Assembly (NCBI GenBank): GCA_030280995.1
Contig: JASXTE010000016.1
Coordinates: forward strand, 14,895,001-14,959,000
From: Hemileia vastatrix
Lineage: Eukaryota > Basidiomycota > Pucciniomycetes > Pucciniales > Zaghouaniaceae
Length of the DNA: 64,000 bases
Direction of reading: 5' to 3'
The notes under the pieces are model-generated. The model saw nothing but the letters and a program-made list of their open reading frames with translations. It ran no database searches and was not told the origin of the DNA. This document shows, one piece after another, positions 19,550-29,896 of this stretch (the stretch's first letter is position 1; the number at the start of each line of letters is the position of its first letter). A program made the position numbers and the translations under genes.

Positions 19550-22500
19550 ATGGCCTCCAATCAGGATTCAAGTAAGGTTATGGTCACCCCTCTTACTGAC
19601 GAATCCTATGACACCTGGGAACACATTATGCGTCTTCACTTTGAAGTTCTGGATCTTTTTGGCATTGTTTCTGGACAAGTCCCTGCCCCTGTTCCTCACA
19701 ATGATGGTTCACCTTCAGACGCTGAAATCAAAGCTCAACTTGCTTTATGGATCAAAAATGACACCAGGTGCAGGTATGAAATCATCACCAGATTGGATGA
19801 TGTTAACAAGAAGCTGGTCAACACTTGCCACACCTCTGCTCAAATGTGGTCTGTTCTTGCAAGAAGACACGCCAGCAATAAAGTTGGATCACGGATTTCT
19901 CACTTTCTCTCTATGGTTACTCTTTCTCTTTCTGAAGGAGGAGACCCCAAAACTCATGTTGATGCATTCAAAGGCATTAACTTCCATATGATCCGTTCTG
20001 GGCTCATCATTCCCCAGGAAATTCTTATTTATCTCTTTTTTGCCACTCTTCCACCTTCCTTCAAACATTGGCGTGGTTTGCTCACCAGAGACAGACAGGA
20101 AATTGATCACCTGCATCTGGATGATGTTTTATCTTCTTTCCTGGATTACGCTGCTGATGACAAAGTTGTTGATGAATTTCACAATGCTATGTCAAATGTC
20201 AATGCTCACTCTGCCTCAGCCAAATCATCAAAATCATCCAAATCCAAGGCACGCAGCAAACTCTCATGTTCTGTTCATGGTCAAAATGTTGGACATGATG
20301 ACAATCATTGCTTTGTTCAACATCCTGAATTGCGTCCCAAGAAGAACCAAGCCAACTCAGCTGCCCCATCAAAGGACAATTCCAACAAAGCAACTCCTGT
20401 TCCCCCTCCTCAGGAAGAACAACCTGATGTCACGGCCAATTGTGCTTTTGTCTTCCCTTCTGATGAAGAATTTCTTTTTACAGCTGTTGCCTGCTTGTCT
20501 GAAAAATCAAATTCTGACTGCATTATCAACGCTTCTGCTTCCATGGCTTCTCATTCCTCAAACCTTTCTCCAATTATTGATTCTGGGGCCAGCTGTCATA
20601 TGTTTAACAACAGAGACAGTTTCATCACCTTTCAACCTGTCAACATTCGAATTCAACTTGCTGGTATTGGGAAATCAATCTATGCAACTGGAAAAGGAAC
20701 TGTTGCTGCTTCTGGAGGAATGGAAGGAAAAGTTTTCTTTTCTGATGCTCTTTATGTCCCTGATCTTGGAAGGAATCTCATCTCCCTGGGACGTCTTTGG
20801 AGAACTGGTTGTCTTCTCATCCCTGCACCAGTTAATCCTACATCAAACTTCATTATTTCACGTAATGGAAAGAATTATATGGGAGGAGTCATCTCCAATT
20901 CATTATTTGAAGTTTCTGTGGTTCCACAAGGCATGTCTCCCCCTAATTCCTCAGCTCTTTATGCAAAAGCTTCAAGTCAGTCTCTAACTCTCTGGCACAA
21001 CAGATTAGGACATCCATACGCCCCATATATTCAAAAACTTTTTAATGGAATGGCATCTGATGTATCTAGTTCTAGTTTGTCTGATTCTGAAATGCATTTT
21101 TGTGAACCGTGTGTGTTGGGTAAACAAACCCATGCTTCCTTTCCTGGCCAGTTGCCTGTTGCCAAAAATCCTCTTGAAGTTATCCACACGGATTTATCTG
21201 GGAAAATTCAACCTCCTTCTTTTGATGGTTCTCAGTATTACCTTAAGTTCACTGATCAGGCCACTTCATACCGTCATGTTTACCTTCTTTCCTCAAAAGC
21301 CCAAGTATTCAAATATTTCTTGGAATACAAGGCATCTGTAGAGCTGCAATCTGGCTTCAAAATCAAAAAGCTTGTTTGTGACGGTGGTGGTGAGTATATC
21401 AACTCTAGTCTGGTCAACTTTCTTAAACAACATGGCATTGCTCTTCAAGTTACGGCTCCTTACACTCCCCAACAAAATCCAATTTCTGAGAGAGGAAACC
21501 GTATTACCACTGAAAAATCCAAAACCATGATGTTTCATTCTAATGCACCAATTCACCTATGGTCTGAAGCAGTTAAAACAGCAGTATATCTTGAAAACAG
21601 ATTACCAACCAAAGCTCTTCAAAACAAATCAACTCCTTTTGAAGCCTGGAATAAATCCAAACCCAGAGTCTCACACCTCAGAGTTTTTGGTTGTGCTTGC
21701 TATGCTTTTCTTGATAAACATCAACGTCCTGGAAAGTTTTCAGCTAATGCCAGAAAGTGTGTCATGCTTGGATATGAAGTTGGAACAACAAATTATCGTG
21801 TTTGGGATCTTGAGCTTAAAAAGATTGTTATTGCCAAATCTGTGGCCTTCAATGAAAATTTCTTCCCCTTTCTTGACTCCAGATTTAAGCGCCCTCAATG
21901 GTCACAACTGATGAAGCAAATTCCAGATCAAATTCATGACAGTCAACCACTTCCAACACCTGGACTTTCCTTTTCTCCAGCTCAATCTCCTTCTGAGTCT
22001 CCAACTCATGATCCATCCTCAGGAAACATTTCTGATTCACATTCTGAAGATAATTCTCCTTCTTCTTCTTCTTCCTCTGATTTTCACATGTCCGGCACAC
22101 CTTCTAATTCAACTCCTTGTCCTTCACCTGGCCACTTAACAAGATTACCTCATTCCAATGTCCCAGATGAAGAAGGTTCCAGTCAATCTGATCCATCATA
22201 TTCATCAATTGAGCCAGACAATCCAGCAGATCCTGATTATGTTCCCTCATCACAATCCCCCAGTTATTCTGACAACTCTTCAGCTGAAACATCCACTCCT
22301 GAACATTTACGTCAGATTTATTATGATCATTATCAACATGATTCCTACTCTGATTCTCCTGACCCTCTTGGGTTATATGCAGCAAATGCCTTTGCTTTCT
22401 CTCTAGAAGCTCCCTTGCTAGCTCATGAAATTCCTGAACCCCAGTGTTATAAGCAAGCAATCTATTCCAAATATTCAGCAGAATGGGCAGAGGCTGTGAA

Positions 22501-24034
22501 ACATGAACATCAAGCACTTCAGCGTTGTAACACTTGGAAAATTGTCCCCAGGCCTGAAAAAGCTAATGTAATTGGCTGCAGGTGGGTTTTCAGGGTTAAA
22601 CCTAATGCTGATGGTGGTGTTTCCAAGTTCAAAGCCCGTTGTGTAGCAAAAGGATATTCTCAAATCCTAGGAATAGATTTTCATGAAACTTTTGCACCCA
22701 CTGGACGGATCACTTCTCTCAGGACCATTCTTTCTTTAGCAGCTTATTTTGACTGGGATGTTCATCAAATGGATGTAGTGGCAGCTTTTCTCCAGGGAAA
22801 CTTAAATGAAACTGTTTATATGGAACAACCTGAAGGAACACTAACTGCTGGAAATGAAGGTAAAGTTTGCCAATTGTTGCGTCCTCTTTATGGCATCAAA
22901 CAAGCTCCCTTTTGCTGGAATTCACGTATAAATGACTACTTGTGCAAGCTCAACTTCTCCCCCCTTAAGTGTGATCAGTGTGTGTATGTTTGGAGAAACA
23001 AATCACAAATCTGTATCATTTATCTTCATGTTGATGATATGGTCATTACTGGTAATCATTTTCTTTGGTTCAAAGACAAAATCAAAACTGAATTTGAGAT
23101 GGATGATCTTGGTCCTGCCACTTGGATTTTGGGAATGCGTCTCACCAGGAACAGAACAGCACGTACTCTTTCTTTATCACAAGATTCTTATGCTGAAAAA
23201 GTTTTGTCCAACTGGAATATGGCCAACTGTAATCCCTGTCTCACTCCCTTATCCCCAAATGATTATCCTGTCAAAGCAACCAGTGAAGAAATTGCTGAAT
23301 TCAATGCTCTGAAAATCAATTACCGCTCTGCTATTGGTGCACTCAACTATTTGTCTGTTGCAACAAGACCTGATCTCTCTTTTGCAGTTGGTGCATTATC
23401 TCAACATCTCATTGAACCAGGTATCAAACACTGGCTTGCTGTCAAACACACTTTCAGATATCTGCGTGCCACTTCATCATCATCTCTCACTTTTGGAGGA
23501 AAATGCCCAATTCCAAATCATCCATCACTCTGTCCTCTTATTTACTCTGACACTGATTATGCTGGGGATCCTGATACCAGGCGCTCAACTGGAGGGTATG
23601 TTGCCATACTCAATGGAGGAGCTATTTCCTGGAGTTCTAAAAAGCAGCAAGTCGTCACTATCTCTAGTACTGAAGCTGAGTTCAGAGGCATTGTGGATGC
23701 TGGATGTGAAGCAATCTGGCTGACTAAATTACTTACTTCCTTCAATATTCCTAAGTCACCTTCACCTTTAATCCTTGCTGACAATGCCAGTTCCATTTCA
23801 CAATGCAAGGATTCACTCAGATACCGTCAAAGATCAAAACATGTGGACACTCAACTTTGTTGGATTACTGAAAGCATCAACAAAAATCATTTTCAGCTTC
23901 AACACATTTCAACTGAACACATGGTGGCTGATCTTCTTACAAAATCTTTAGGAAAAGTCAAGCTGTCTTATCTCCTCAAACTCATGGGTCTGGTATTAAG
24001 GGGGGGTGTTGAAATTTCTGCCTCTAATACCTGA
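19550..24034 (+). CDS. Ty1/copia Gag-Pol polyprotein
   Basis: 1,494 aa in one frame. Domains in order: Gag (1 to about 300) with a CHHC variant zinc knuckle (C240, H243, H249, C254) followed by HPELRP; aspartic protease (IIDSGASCHM, D344); integrase with the HHCC zinc site (H483, H488, C518, C521) and DD35E core (D548, D611, E647); a Ser/Pro-rich linker (about 790-930); RT with YLHVDDM (D1162, D1163); RNase H (D1334, E1375, D1411). The protein makes virus-like particles, copies the RNA to cDNA and integrates it. The ATG context is AATCATGG. The stop lies in the 3' LTR, so the final VEISASNT is LTR-encoded. With no frameshift or stop between Gag and Pol, the Gag excess must be set some other way. 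Confidence 0.97.
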   Translation: MASNQDSSKVMVTPLTDESYDTWEHIMRLHFEVLDLFGIVSGQVPAPVPHNDGSPSDAEIKAQLALWIKNDTRCRYEIITRLDDVNKKLVNTCHTSAQMWSVLARRHASNKVGSRISHFLSMVTLSLSEGGDPKTHVDAFKGINFHMIRSGLIIPQEILIYLFFATLPPSFKHWRGLLTRDRQEIDHLHLDDVLSSFLDYAADDKVVDEFHNAMSNVNAHSASAKSSKSSKSKARSKLSCSVHGQNVGHDDNHCFVQHPELRPKKNQANSAAPSKDNSNKATPVPPPQEEQPDVTANCAFVFPSDEEFLFTAVACLSEKSNSDCIINASASMASHSSNLSPIIDSGASCHMFNNRDSFITFQPVNIRIQLAGIGKSIYATGKGTVAASGGMEGKVFFSDALYVPDLGRNLISLGRLWRTGCLLIPAPVNPTSNFIISRNGKNYMGGVISNSLFEVSVVPQGMSPPNSSALYAKASSQSLTLWHNRLGHPYAPYIQKLFNGMASDVSSSSLSDSEMHFCEPCVLGKQTHASFPGQLPVAKNPLEVIHTDLSGKIQPPSFDGSQYYLKFTDQATSYRHVYLLSSKAQVFKYFLEYKASVELQSGFKIKKLVCDGGGEYINSSLVNFLKQHGIALQVTAPYTPQQNPISERGNRITTEKSKTMMFHSNAPIHLWSEAVKTAVYLENRLPTKALQNKSTPFEAWNKSKPRVSHLRVFGCACYAFLDKHQRPGKFSANARKCVMLGYEVGTTNYRVWDLELKKIVIAKSVAFNENFFPFLDSRFKRPQWSQLMKQIPDQIHDSQPLPTPGLSFSPAQSPSESPTHDPSSGNISDSHSEDNSPSSSSSSDFHMSGTPSNSTPCPSPGHLTRLPHSNVPDEEGSSQSDPSYSSIEPDNPADPDYVPSSQSPSYSDNSSAETSTPEHLRQIYYDHYQHDSYSDSPDPLGLYAANAFAFSLEAPLLAHEIPEPQCYKQAIYSKYSAEWAEAVKHEHQALQRCNTWKIVPRPEKANVIGCRWVFRVKPNADGGVSKFKARCVAKGYSQILGIDFHETFAPTGRITSLRTILSLAAYFDWDVHQMDVVAAFLQGNLNETVYMEQPEGTLTAGNEGKVCQLLRPLYGIKQAPFCWNSRINDYLCKLNFSPLKCDQCVYVWRNKSQICIIYLHVDDMVITGNHFLWFKDKIKTEFEMDDLGPATWILGMRLTRNRTARTLSLSQDSYAEKVLSNWNMANCNPCLTPLSPNDYPVKATSEEIAEFNALKINYRSAIGALNYLSVATRPDLSFAVGALSQHLIEPGIKHWLAVKHTFRYLRATSSSSLTFGGKCPIPNHPSLCPLIYSDTDYAGDPDTRRSTGGYVAILNGGAISWSSKKQQVVTISSTEAEFRGIVDAGCEAIWLTKLLTSFNIPKSPSPLILADNASSISQCKDSLRYRQRSKHVDTQLCWITESINKNHFQLQHISTEHMVADLLTKSLGKVKLSYLLKLMGLVLRGGVEISASNT
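23996..24006 (+). promoter_or_regulatory. Polypurine tract
   Basis: TTAAGGGGGG immediately before the 3' LTR, the usual primer for plus-strand cDNA synthesis. It also codes for the Arg-Gly-Gly near the end of the polyprotein. Confidence 0.88.
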
Positions 24035-24922
24035 CCCATTCCTTACTCCAGCTTCTTACCATCGTCTCAAGTCATTCTCCTTGCTCATATCCTCTTTTCC
24101 TGACCTTTTCCGCCGAGGAACTTCAAAGATACGAGCTCCAGCATCAAGAACAACATTTCTTTCCCACCCGGAGTCAATGTATTGATTCTGGACCTCGAGG
24201 ACGTGTTTCTTTACCTGGAGTGTGAATCTTTTCCCCGGCTGGGAACTTTTTCCTTGGATGTGAACCTGTCTCTTTTTCTGTATTGTAGTTTAGTAGTTTT
24301 GTCGACGTCGTGTTAGTTTCTATTGTTTTGGATGGTGGACTTTGTCATATAATGAGCCCTCTCTTTGCCATTTCCGTTTTCCCCATCCAAATCTTTTTCT
24401 TTCTCTTTCTCTCTATTCTCTTTATCCCTTCCACTGCTTCTTCCTGTCCACTGCTTTCCCTTTTGGCCGCATCTGACAGTCTTTGCACTGTGTGGGGAGA
24501 ATAGAGTCTTTTGTCCAGGTTCTTTCCTTTTCTTTTCTGTTATCTTTTCTCTGATTCTTTTAGTCCTAACCACAGCAGCTCACACTTGTGTCCCTTATAG
24601 TTTTAGCACACGCTTTGTTGTAGTTACTTGTTGTTGTAAGGTGCACAGTTGCTGATTGACCTGTGTTTAGGTATGTTTGTTTTTGCAATGAAATCCAAAT
24701 CTTTTTCTTTCTCTTTCTCTCTATTCTCTTTATCCCTTCCACTGCTTCTTCCTGTCCACTGCTTTCCCTTTTGGCCGCATCTGACAGTCTTTGCACTGTG
24801 TGGGGAGAATAGAGTCTTTTGTCCAGTTTTAGCACACGCTTTGTTGTAGTTACTTGTTGTTGTAAGGTGCACAGTTGCTGATTGACCTGTGTTTAGCTTT
24901 CCTCTGTGCTAAAACTTCTACA
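24007..24922 (+). repeat. 3' LTR of complete copia-A
   Basis: 916 bp and apparently identical to 18476-19391. The first 28 bp are coding. Confidence 0.95.
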
Positions 24923-25439
24923 ATAACCTGGACAAAAGACTCTATTCTCCCCACACAGTGCAAAGACTGTCAGATGCGGCCAAAAGGGAAAGCAGTGGAC
25001 AGGAAGAAGCAGTGGAAGGGATAAAGAGAATAGAGAGAAAGAGAAAGAAAAAGATTTGGATGGGGAAAACGGAAATGGCAAAGAGAGGGCTCATTATATG
25101 ACAAAGTCCACCATCCAAAACAATAGAAACTAACACGACGTCGACAAAACTACTAAAGTACAATACAGAAAAAGAGACAGGTTCACATCCAAGGAAAAAG
25201 TTCCCAGCCGGGGAAAAGATTCACACTCCAGGTAAAGAAACACGTCCTCGAGGTCCAGAATCAGTACATTGACTCCGGGTGGGAAAGAAATGTTGTTCTT
25301 GATGCTGGAGCTCGTATCTTTGAAGTTCCTCGGCGGAAAAGGTCAGGAAAAGAGGATATGAGCAAGGAGAATGACTTGAGACGATGGTAAGAAGCTGGAG
25401 TAAGGAATGGGTCAGGTATTAGAGGCAGAAATTTCAACA
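24923..25439 (-). repeat. 3' LTR of the minus-strand element, right part
   Basis: Continuation of 18158-18475 after the plus element, ending TTTCAACA next to the polypurine tract CCCCCCCTTA (minus strand) at 25440-25449. Confidence 0.9.
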
Positions 25440-28400
25440 CCCCCCCTTAATATCAGACCCATGAGTTTGAGGAGATAAGACAGCTTGACTTTTCCCAAAG
25501 ATTTTGTAAGAAGATCAGCTACCATGTGTTCAGTTGAAATGTGTTGAAGCTGAAAATGATTTTTGTTGATGCTTTCAGTAATCCAACAAAGTTGAGTGTC
25601 CACATGTTTTGATCTTTGACGGTATCTGAGTGAATCCTTGCATTGTGAAATGGAACTGGCATTGTCAGCAAGGATTAAAGGTGAAGGTGATTTAGGAATA
25701 TTGAAGGAAGTAAGTAATTTAGTCAGCCAAATTGCTTCACATCCAGCATCCACGATGCCTCTGAATTCAGCCTCAGTACTAGAGATAGTGACAACTTGCT
25801 GCTTTTTAGAACTCCAGGAAATAGCTCCTCCATTGAGTATGGCAACATACCCTCCAGTTGAGCGCCTGGTATCAGGATCCCCAGCATAATCAGTGTCAGA
25901 GTAAATAAGAGGACAGAGTGATGGATGATTTGGAATTGGGCATTTTCCTCCAAAAGTGAGAGATGATGATGAAGTGGCACGCAGATATCTGAAAGTGTGT
26001 TTGACAGCAAGCCAGTGTTTGATACCTGGTTCAATGAGATGTTGAGATAATGCACCAACTGCAAAAGAGAGATCAGGTCTTGTTGCAACTGACAAATAGT
26101 TGAGTGCACCAATAGCAGAGCGGTAATTGATTTTTAGAGCATTGAATTCAGCAATTTCTTCACTGGTTGCTTTGACAGGATAATCATTTGGAGATAAGGG
26201 AGTAAGACAGGGATTACAGTTGGCCATATTCCAGTTGGACAAAACTTTTTCAGCATAAGAATCTTGTGATAAAGAAAGAGTACGTGCTGTTCTGTTCCTG
26301 GTGAGACGCATTCCCAAAATCCAAGTGGCAGGACCAAGATCATCCATCTCAAATTCAGTTTTGATTTTGTCTTTGAACCAAAGAAAATGATTACCAGTAA
26401 TGACCATATCATCAACATGAAGATAAATGATACAGATTTGTGATTTGTTTCTCCAAACATACACACACTGATCACACTTAAGGGGGGAGAAGTTGAGCTT
26501 GCACAAGTAGTCATTTATACGTGAATTCCAGCAAAAGGGAGCTTGTTTGATGCCATAAAGAGGACGCAACAATTGGCAAACTTTACCTTCATTTCCAGCA
26601 GTTAATGTTCCTTCAGGCTGTTCCATATAAACAGTTTCATTTAAGTTTCCCTGGAGAAAAGCTGCCACTACATCCATTTGATGAACATCCCAGTCAAAAT
26701 AAGCTGCTAAAGAAAGAATGGTCCTGAGAGAAGTGATCCGTCCAGTGGGTGCAAAAGTTTCATGAAAATCTATTCCTAGGATTTGAGAATATCCTTTTGC
26801 TACACAACGGGCTTTGAACTTGGAAACACCACCATCAGCATTAGGTTTAACCCTGAAAACCCACCTGCAGCCAATTACATTAGCTTTTTCAGGCCTGGGG
26901 ACAATTTTCCAAGTGTTACAACGCTGAAGTGCTTGATGTTCATGTTTCACAGCCTCTGCCCATTCTGCTGAATATTTGGAATAGATTGCTTGCTTATAAC
27001 ACTGGGGTTCAGGAATTTCATGAGCTAGCAAGGGAGCTTCTAGAGAGAAAGCAAAGGCATTTGCTGCATATAACCCAAGAGGATCAGGAGAATCAGAGTA
27101 GGAATCATGTTGATAATGATCATAATAAATCTGACGTAAATGTTCAGGAGTTGATGTTTCAGCTGAAGAGATGTCAGAATAACTGGGGGATTGTGATGAG
27201 GGAACATAATCAGGATCTGCTGGATTGTCTGGCTCAATTGATGAATATGATGGATCAGATTGACTGGAACCTTCTTCATCTGGGACATTGGAATGAGGTA
27301 ATCTTGTTAAGTGGCCAGGTGAAGGACAAGGAGTTGAATTGGAAGGTGTGCCTGACATGTGAAAATCAGAGGAAGAAGAAGAAGAAGGAGAATTATCTTC
27401 AGAATGTGAATCAGAAGTGTTTCCTGAGGATGGATCAGGAGTTGGAGACTCAGAAGGAGATTGAGCTGGAGAAAAGGAAAGGCCAGGTGTTGGAAGTGGT
27501 TGACTGTCATGAATTTGATCTGGAATTTGCTTCATCAGTTGTGACCATTGGGGGCGCTTAAATCTGGAGTCAAGAAAGGGGAAGAAATTTTCATTGAAGG
27601 CCACAGATTTGGCAATAACAATCTTTTTAAGCTCAAGGTCCCAAACACGATAATTTGTTGTTCCAACTTCATATCCAAGCATGACACACTTTCTGGCATT
27701 AGCTGAAAACTTTCCAGGACGTTGATGTTTATCAAGAAAAGCATAGCAAGCACAACCAAAAACTCTGAGGTGTGAAACTCTGGGTTTGGATTTATTCCAG
27801 GCTTCAAAAGGAGTTGATTTGTTTTGAAGAGCTTTGGTTGGTAATCTGTTTTCAAGATATACTGCTGTTTTAACTGCTTCAGACCATAGGTGAATTGGTG
27901 CATTAGAATGAAACATCATGGTTTTGGATTTTTCAGTGGTAATACGGTTTCCTCTCTCAGAAATTGGATTTTGTTGGGGAGTGTAAGGAGCCGTAACTTG
28001 AAGAGCAATGCCATGTTGTTTAAGAAAGTTAACCAGACTAGAGTTGATATACTCACCACCACCGTCACAAACAAGCTTTTTGATTTTGAAGCCAGATTGC
28101 AGCTCTACAGATGCCTTATATTCCAAGAAATATTTGAATACTTGGGCTTTTGAGGAAAGAAGGTAAACATGACGGTATGAAGTGGCCTGATCAGTGAACT
28201 TAAGGTAATACTGAGAACCATCAAAAGAAGGAGGCTGAATTTTCCCAGATAAATCCGTGTGGATAACTTCAAGAGGATTTTTGGCAACAGGCAACTGGCC
28301 AGGAAAGGAAGCATGGGTTTGTTTACCCAACACACACGGTTCACAAAAATGCATTTCAGAGTCAGACAAACTAGAACTAGATACATCAGATGCCATTCCA

Positions 28401-29896
28401 TTAAAAAGTTTTTGAATATATGGGGCGTAGGGATGTCCTAATCTGTTGTGCCAGAGAGTTAGAGACTGACTTGAAGCTTTTGCATAGAGAGCTGAGGAAT
28501 TAGGGGGAGACATGCCTTGTGGAACCACAGAAACTTCAAATAATGAATTGGAGATGACTCCTCCCATATAATTCTTTCCATTACGTGAAATAATGAAGTT
28601 TGATGTAGGATTAACTGGTGCAGGGATGAGAAGACAACCAGTTCTCCAAAGACGTCCCAGGGAGATGAGATTCCTTCCAAGATCAGGGACATAAAGAGCA
28701 TCAGAAAAGAAAACTTTTCCTTCCATTCCTCCAGAAGCAGCAACAGTTCCTTTTCCAGTTGCATAGATTGATTTCCCAATGCCAGCAAGTTGAATTCGAA
28801 TGTTGACAGGTTGAAAACTGATAAAACTGTCTCTGTTGTTAAACATATGACAGCTGGCCCCAGAATCAATAATTGGAGAAAGGTTTGAGGAATGAGAAGC
28901 CATGGAAGCAGAAGCGTTGATAATGCAGTCAGAATTTGATTTTTCAGACAAACAGGCAACAGCTGTAAAAAGAAATTCTTCATCAGAAGGGAAGACAAAA
29001 GCACAATTGGCCGTGACATCAGGTTGTTCTTCCTGAGGAGGGGGAACAGGAGTTGCTTTGTTGGAATTGTCCTTTGATGGGGCAGCTGAGTTGGCTTGGT
29101 TCTTCTTGGGACGGAGTTCAGGATGTTGAACAAAGCAATGATTGTCATCATGTCCAACATTTTGACCATGAACAGAACATGAGAGTTTGCTGCGTGCCTT
29201 GGATTTGGATGATTTTGATGATTTAGCTGAGGCAGAGTGAGCATTGACATTTGACATAGCATTGTGAAATTCATCAACAACTTTGTCATCAGCAGCGTAA
29301 TCCAGGAAAGAAGATAAAACATCATCCAGATGCAGGTGATCAATTTCCTGTCTGTCTCTGGTGAGTAAACCACGCCAATGTTTGAAGGAGGGTGGAAGAG
29401 TGGCAAAAAAGAGATAAATAAGAATTTCCTGGGGAATGATGAGCCCAGAACGGATCATATGGAAGTTAATGCCTTTGAATGCATCAACATGAGTTTTGGG
29501 GTCTCCTCCTTCAGAAAGAGAAAGAGTAACCATAGAGAGAAAGTGAGAAATCCGTGATCCAACTTTATTGCTGGCGTGTCTTCTTGCAAGAACAGACCAC
29601 ATTTGAGCAGAGGTGTGGCAAGTGTTGACCAGCTTCTTGTTAACATCATCCAATCTGGTGATGATTTCATACCTGCACCTGGTGTCATTTTTGATCCATA
29701 AAGCAAGTTGAGCTTTGATTTCAGCGTCTGAAGGTGAACCATCATTGTGAGGAACAGGGGCAGGGACTTGTCCAGAAACAATGCCAAAAAGATCCAGAAC
29801 TTCAAAGTGAAGACGCATAATGTGTTCCCAGGTGTCATAGGATTCGTCAGTGAGAGGGGTGACCATAACCTTACTTGAATCCTGATTGGAGGCCAT
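25412..29896 (-). CDS. Ty1/copia Gag-Pol polyprotein, minus-strand copy
   Basis: 1,494 aa, collinear with the plus copy and with all catalytic residues kept (protease DSGA, integrase HHCC and DD35E, RT VDD, RNase H D-E-D). Differences are few, for example FISFQPV for FITFQPV, SPTPDPSSGNTSD for SPTHDPSSGNISD, and GLILRGG for GLVLRGG. The start is the ATG at 29894-29896. The frame is intact, but the element's 3' LTR is split and truncated, so it can still be expressed but not as a clean element. Confidence 0.96.
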   Translation of the reverse strand: MASNQDSSKVMVTPLTDESYDTWEHIMRLHFEVLDLFGIVSGQVPAPVPHNDGSPSDAEIKAQLALWIKNDTRCRYEIITRLDDVNKKLVNTCHTSAQMWSVLARRHASNKVGSRISHFLSMVTLSLSEGGDPKTHVDAFKGINFHMIRSGLIIPQEILIYLFFATLPPSFKHWRGLLTRDRQEIDHLHLDDVLSSFLDYAADDKVVDEFHNAMSNVNAHSASAKSSKSSKSKARSKLSCSVHGQNVGHDDNHCFVQHPELRPKKNQANSAAPSKDNSNKATPVPPPQEEQPDVTANCAFVFPSDEEFLFTAVACLSEKSNSDCIINASASMASHSSNLSPIIDSGASCHMFNNRDSFISFQPVNIRIQLAGIGKSIYATGKGTVAASGGMEGKVFFSDALYVPDLGRNLISLGRLWRTGCLLIPAPVNPTSNFIISRNGKNYMGGVISNSLFEVSVVPQGMSPPNSSALYAKASSQSLTLWHNRLGHPYAPYIQKLFNGMASDVSSSSLSDSEMHFCEPCVLGKQTHASFPGQLPVAKNPLEVIHTDLSGKIQPPSFDGSQYYLKFTDQATSYRHVYLLSSKAQVFKYFLEYKASVELQSGFKIKKLVCDGGGEYINSSLVNFLKQHGIALQVTAPYTPQQNPISERGNRITTEKSKTMMFHSNAPIHLWSEAVKTAVYLENRLPTKALQNKSTPFEAWNKSKPRVSHLRVFGCACYAFLDKHQRPGKFSANARKCVMLGYEVGTTNYRVWDLELKKIVIAKSVAFNENFFPFLDSRFKRPQWSQLMKQIPDQIHDSQPLPTPGLSFSPAQSPSESPTPDPSSGNTSDSHSEDNSPSSSSSSDFHMSGTPSNSTPCPSPGHLTRLPHSNVPDEEGSSQSDPSYSSIEPDNPADPDYVPSSQSPSYSDISSAETSTPEHLRQIYYDHYQHDSYSDSPDPLGLYAANAFAFSLEAPLLAHEIPEPQCYKQAIYSKYSAEWAEAVKHEHQALQRCNTWKIVPRPEKANVIGCRWVFRVKPNADGGVSKFKARCVAKGYSQILGIDFHETFAPTGRITSLRTILSLAAYFDWDVHQMDVVAAFLQGNLNETVYMEQPEGTLTAGNEGKVCQLLRPLYGIKQAPFCWNSRINDYLCKLNFSPLKCDQCVYVWRNKSQICIIYLHVDDMVITGNHFLWFKDKIKTEFEMDDLGPATWILGMRLTRNRTARTLSLSQDSYAEKVLSNWNMANCNPCLTPLSPNDYPVKATSEEIAEFNALKINYRSAIGALNYLSVATRPDLSFAVGALSQHLIEPGIKHWLAVKHTFRYLRATSSSSLTFGGKCPIPNHPSLCPLIYSDTDYAGDPDTRRSTGGYVAILNGGAISWSSKKQQVVTISSTEAEFRGIVDAGCEAIWLTKLLTSFNIPKSPSPLILADNASSISQCKDSLRYRQRSKHVDTQLCWITESINKNHFQLQHISTEHMVADLLTKSLGKVKLSYLLKLMGLILRGGVEISASNT

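Larger units (their letters stand above)
18476..24922 (+). mobile_element. Complete Ty1/copia retrotransposon (copia-A)
   Basis: A 6,447-bp full-length element: 5' LTR 18476-19391, primer-binding site 19392-19405, Gag-Pol 19550-24034, polypurine tract, 3' LTR 24007-24922. The 5-bp target duplication ATAAC lies at 18471-18475 and 24923-24927. I see no differences between its two LTRs and the polyprotein has no stop, so it looks recently inserted and possibly still competent. It sits inside the LTR of another copia-A element of opposite orientation. Confidence 0.97.

Noticed and set aside
19344..19991. A 215-codon frame spanning the LTR end and start of Gag (also at 29455, 41509)
   Set aside because: It overlaps the start of the intact Gag-Pol in another frame and has no domain; it is a shadow of Gag.
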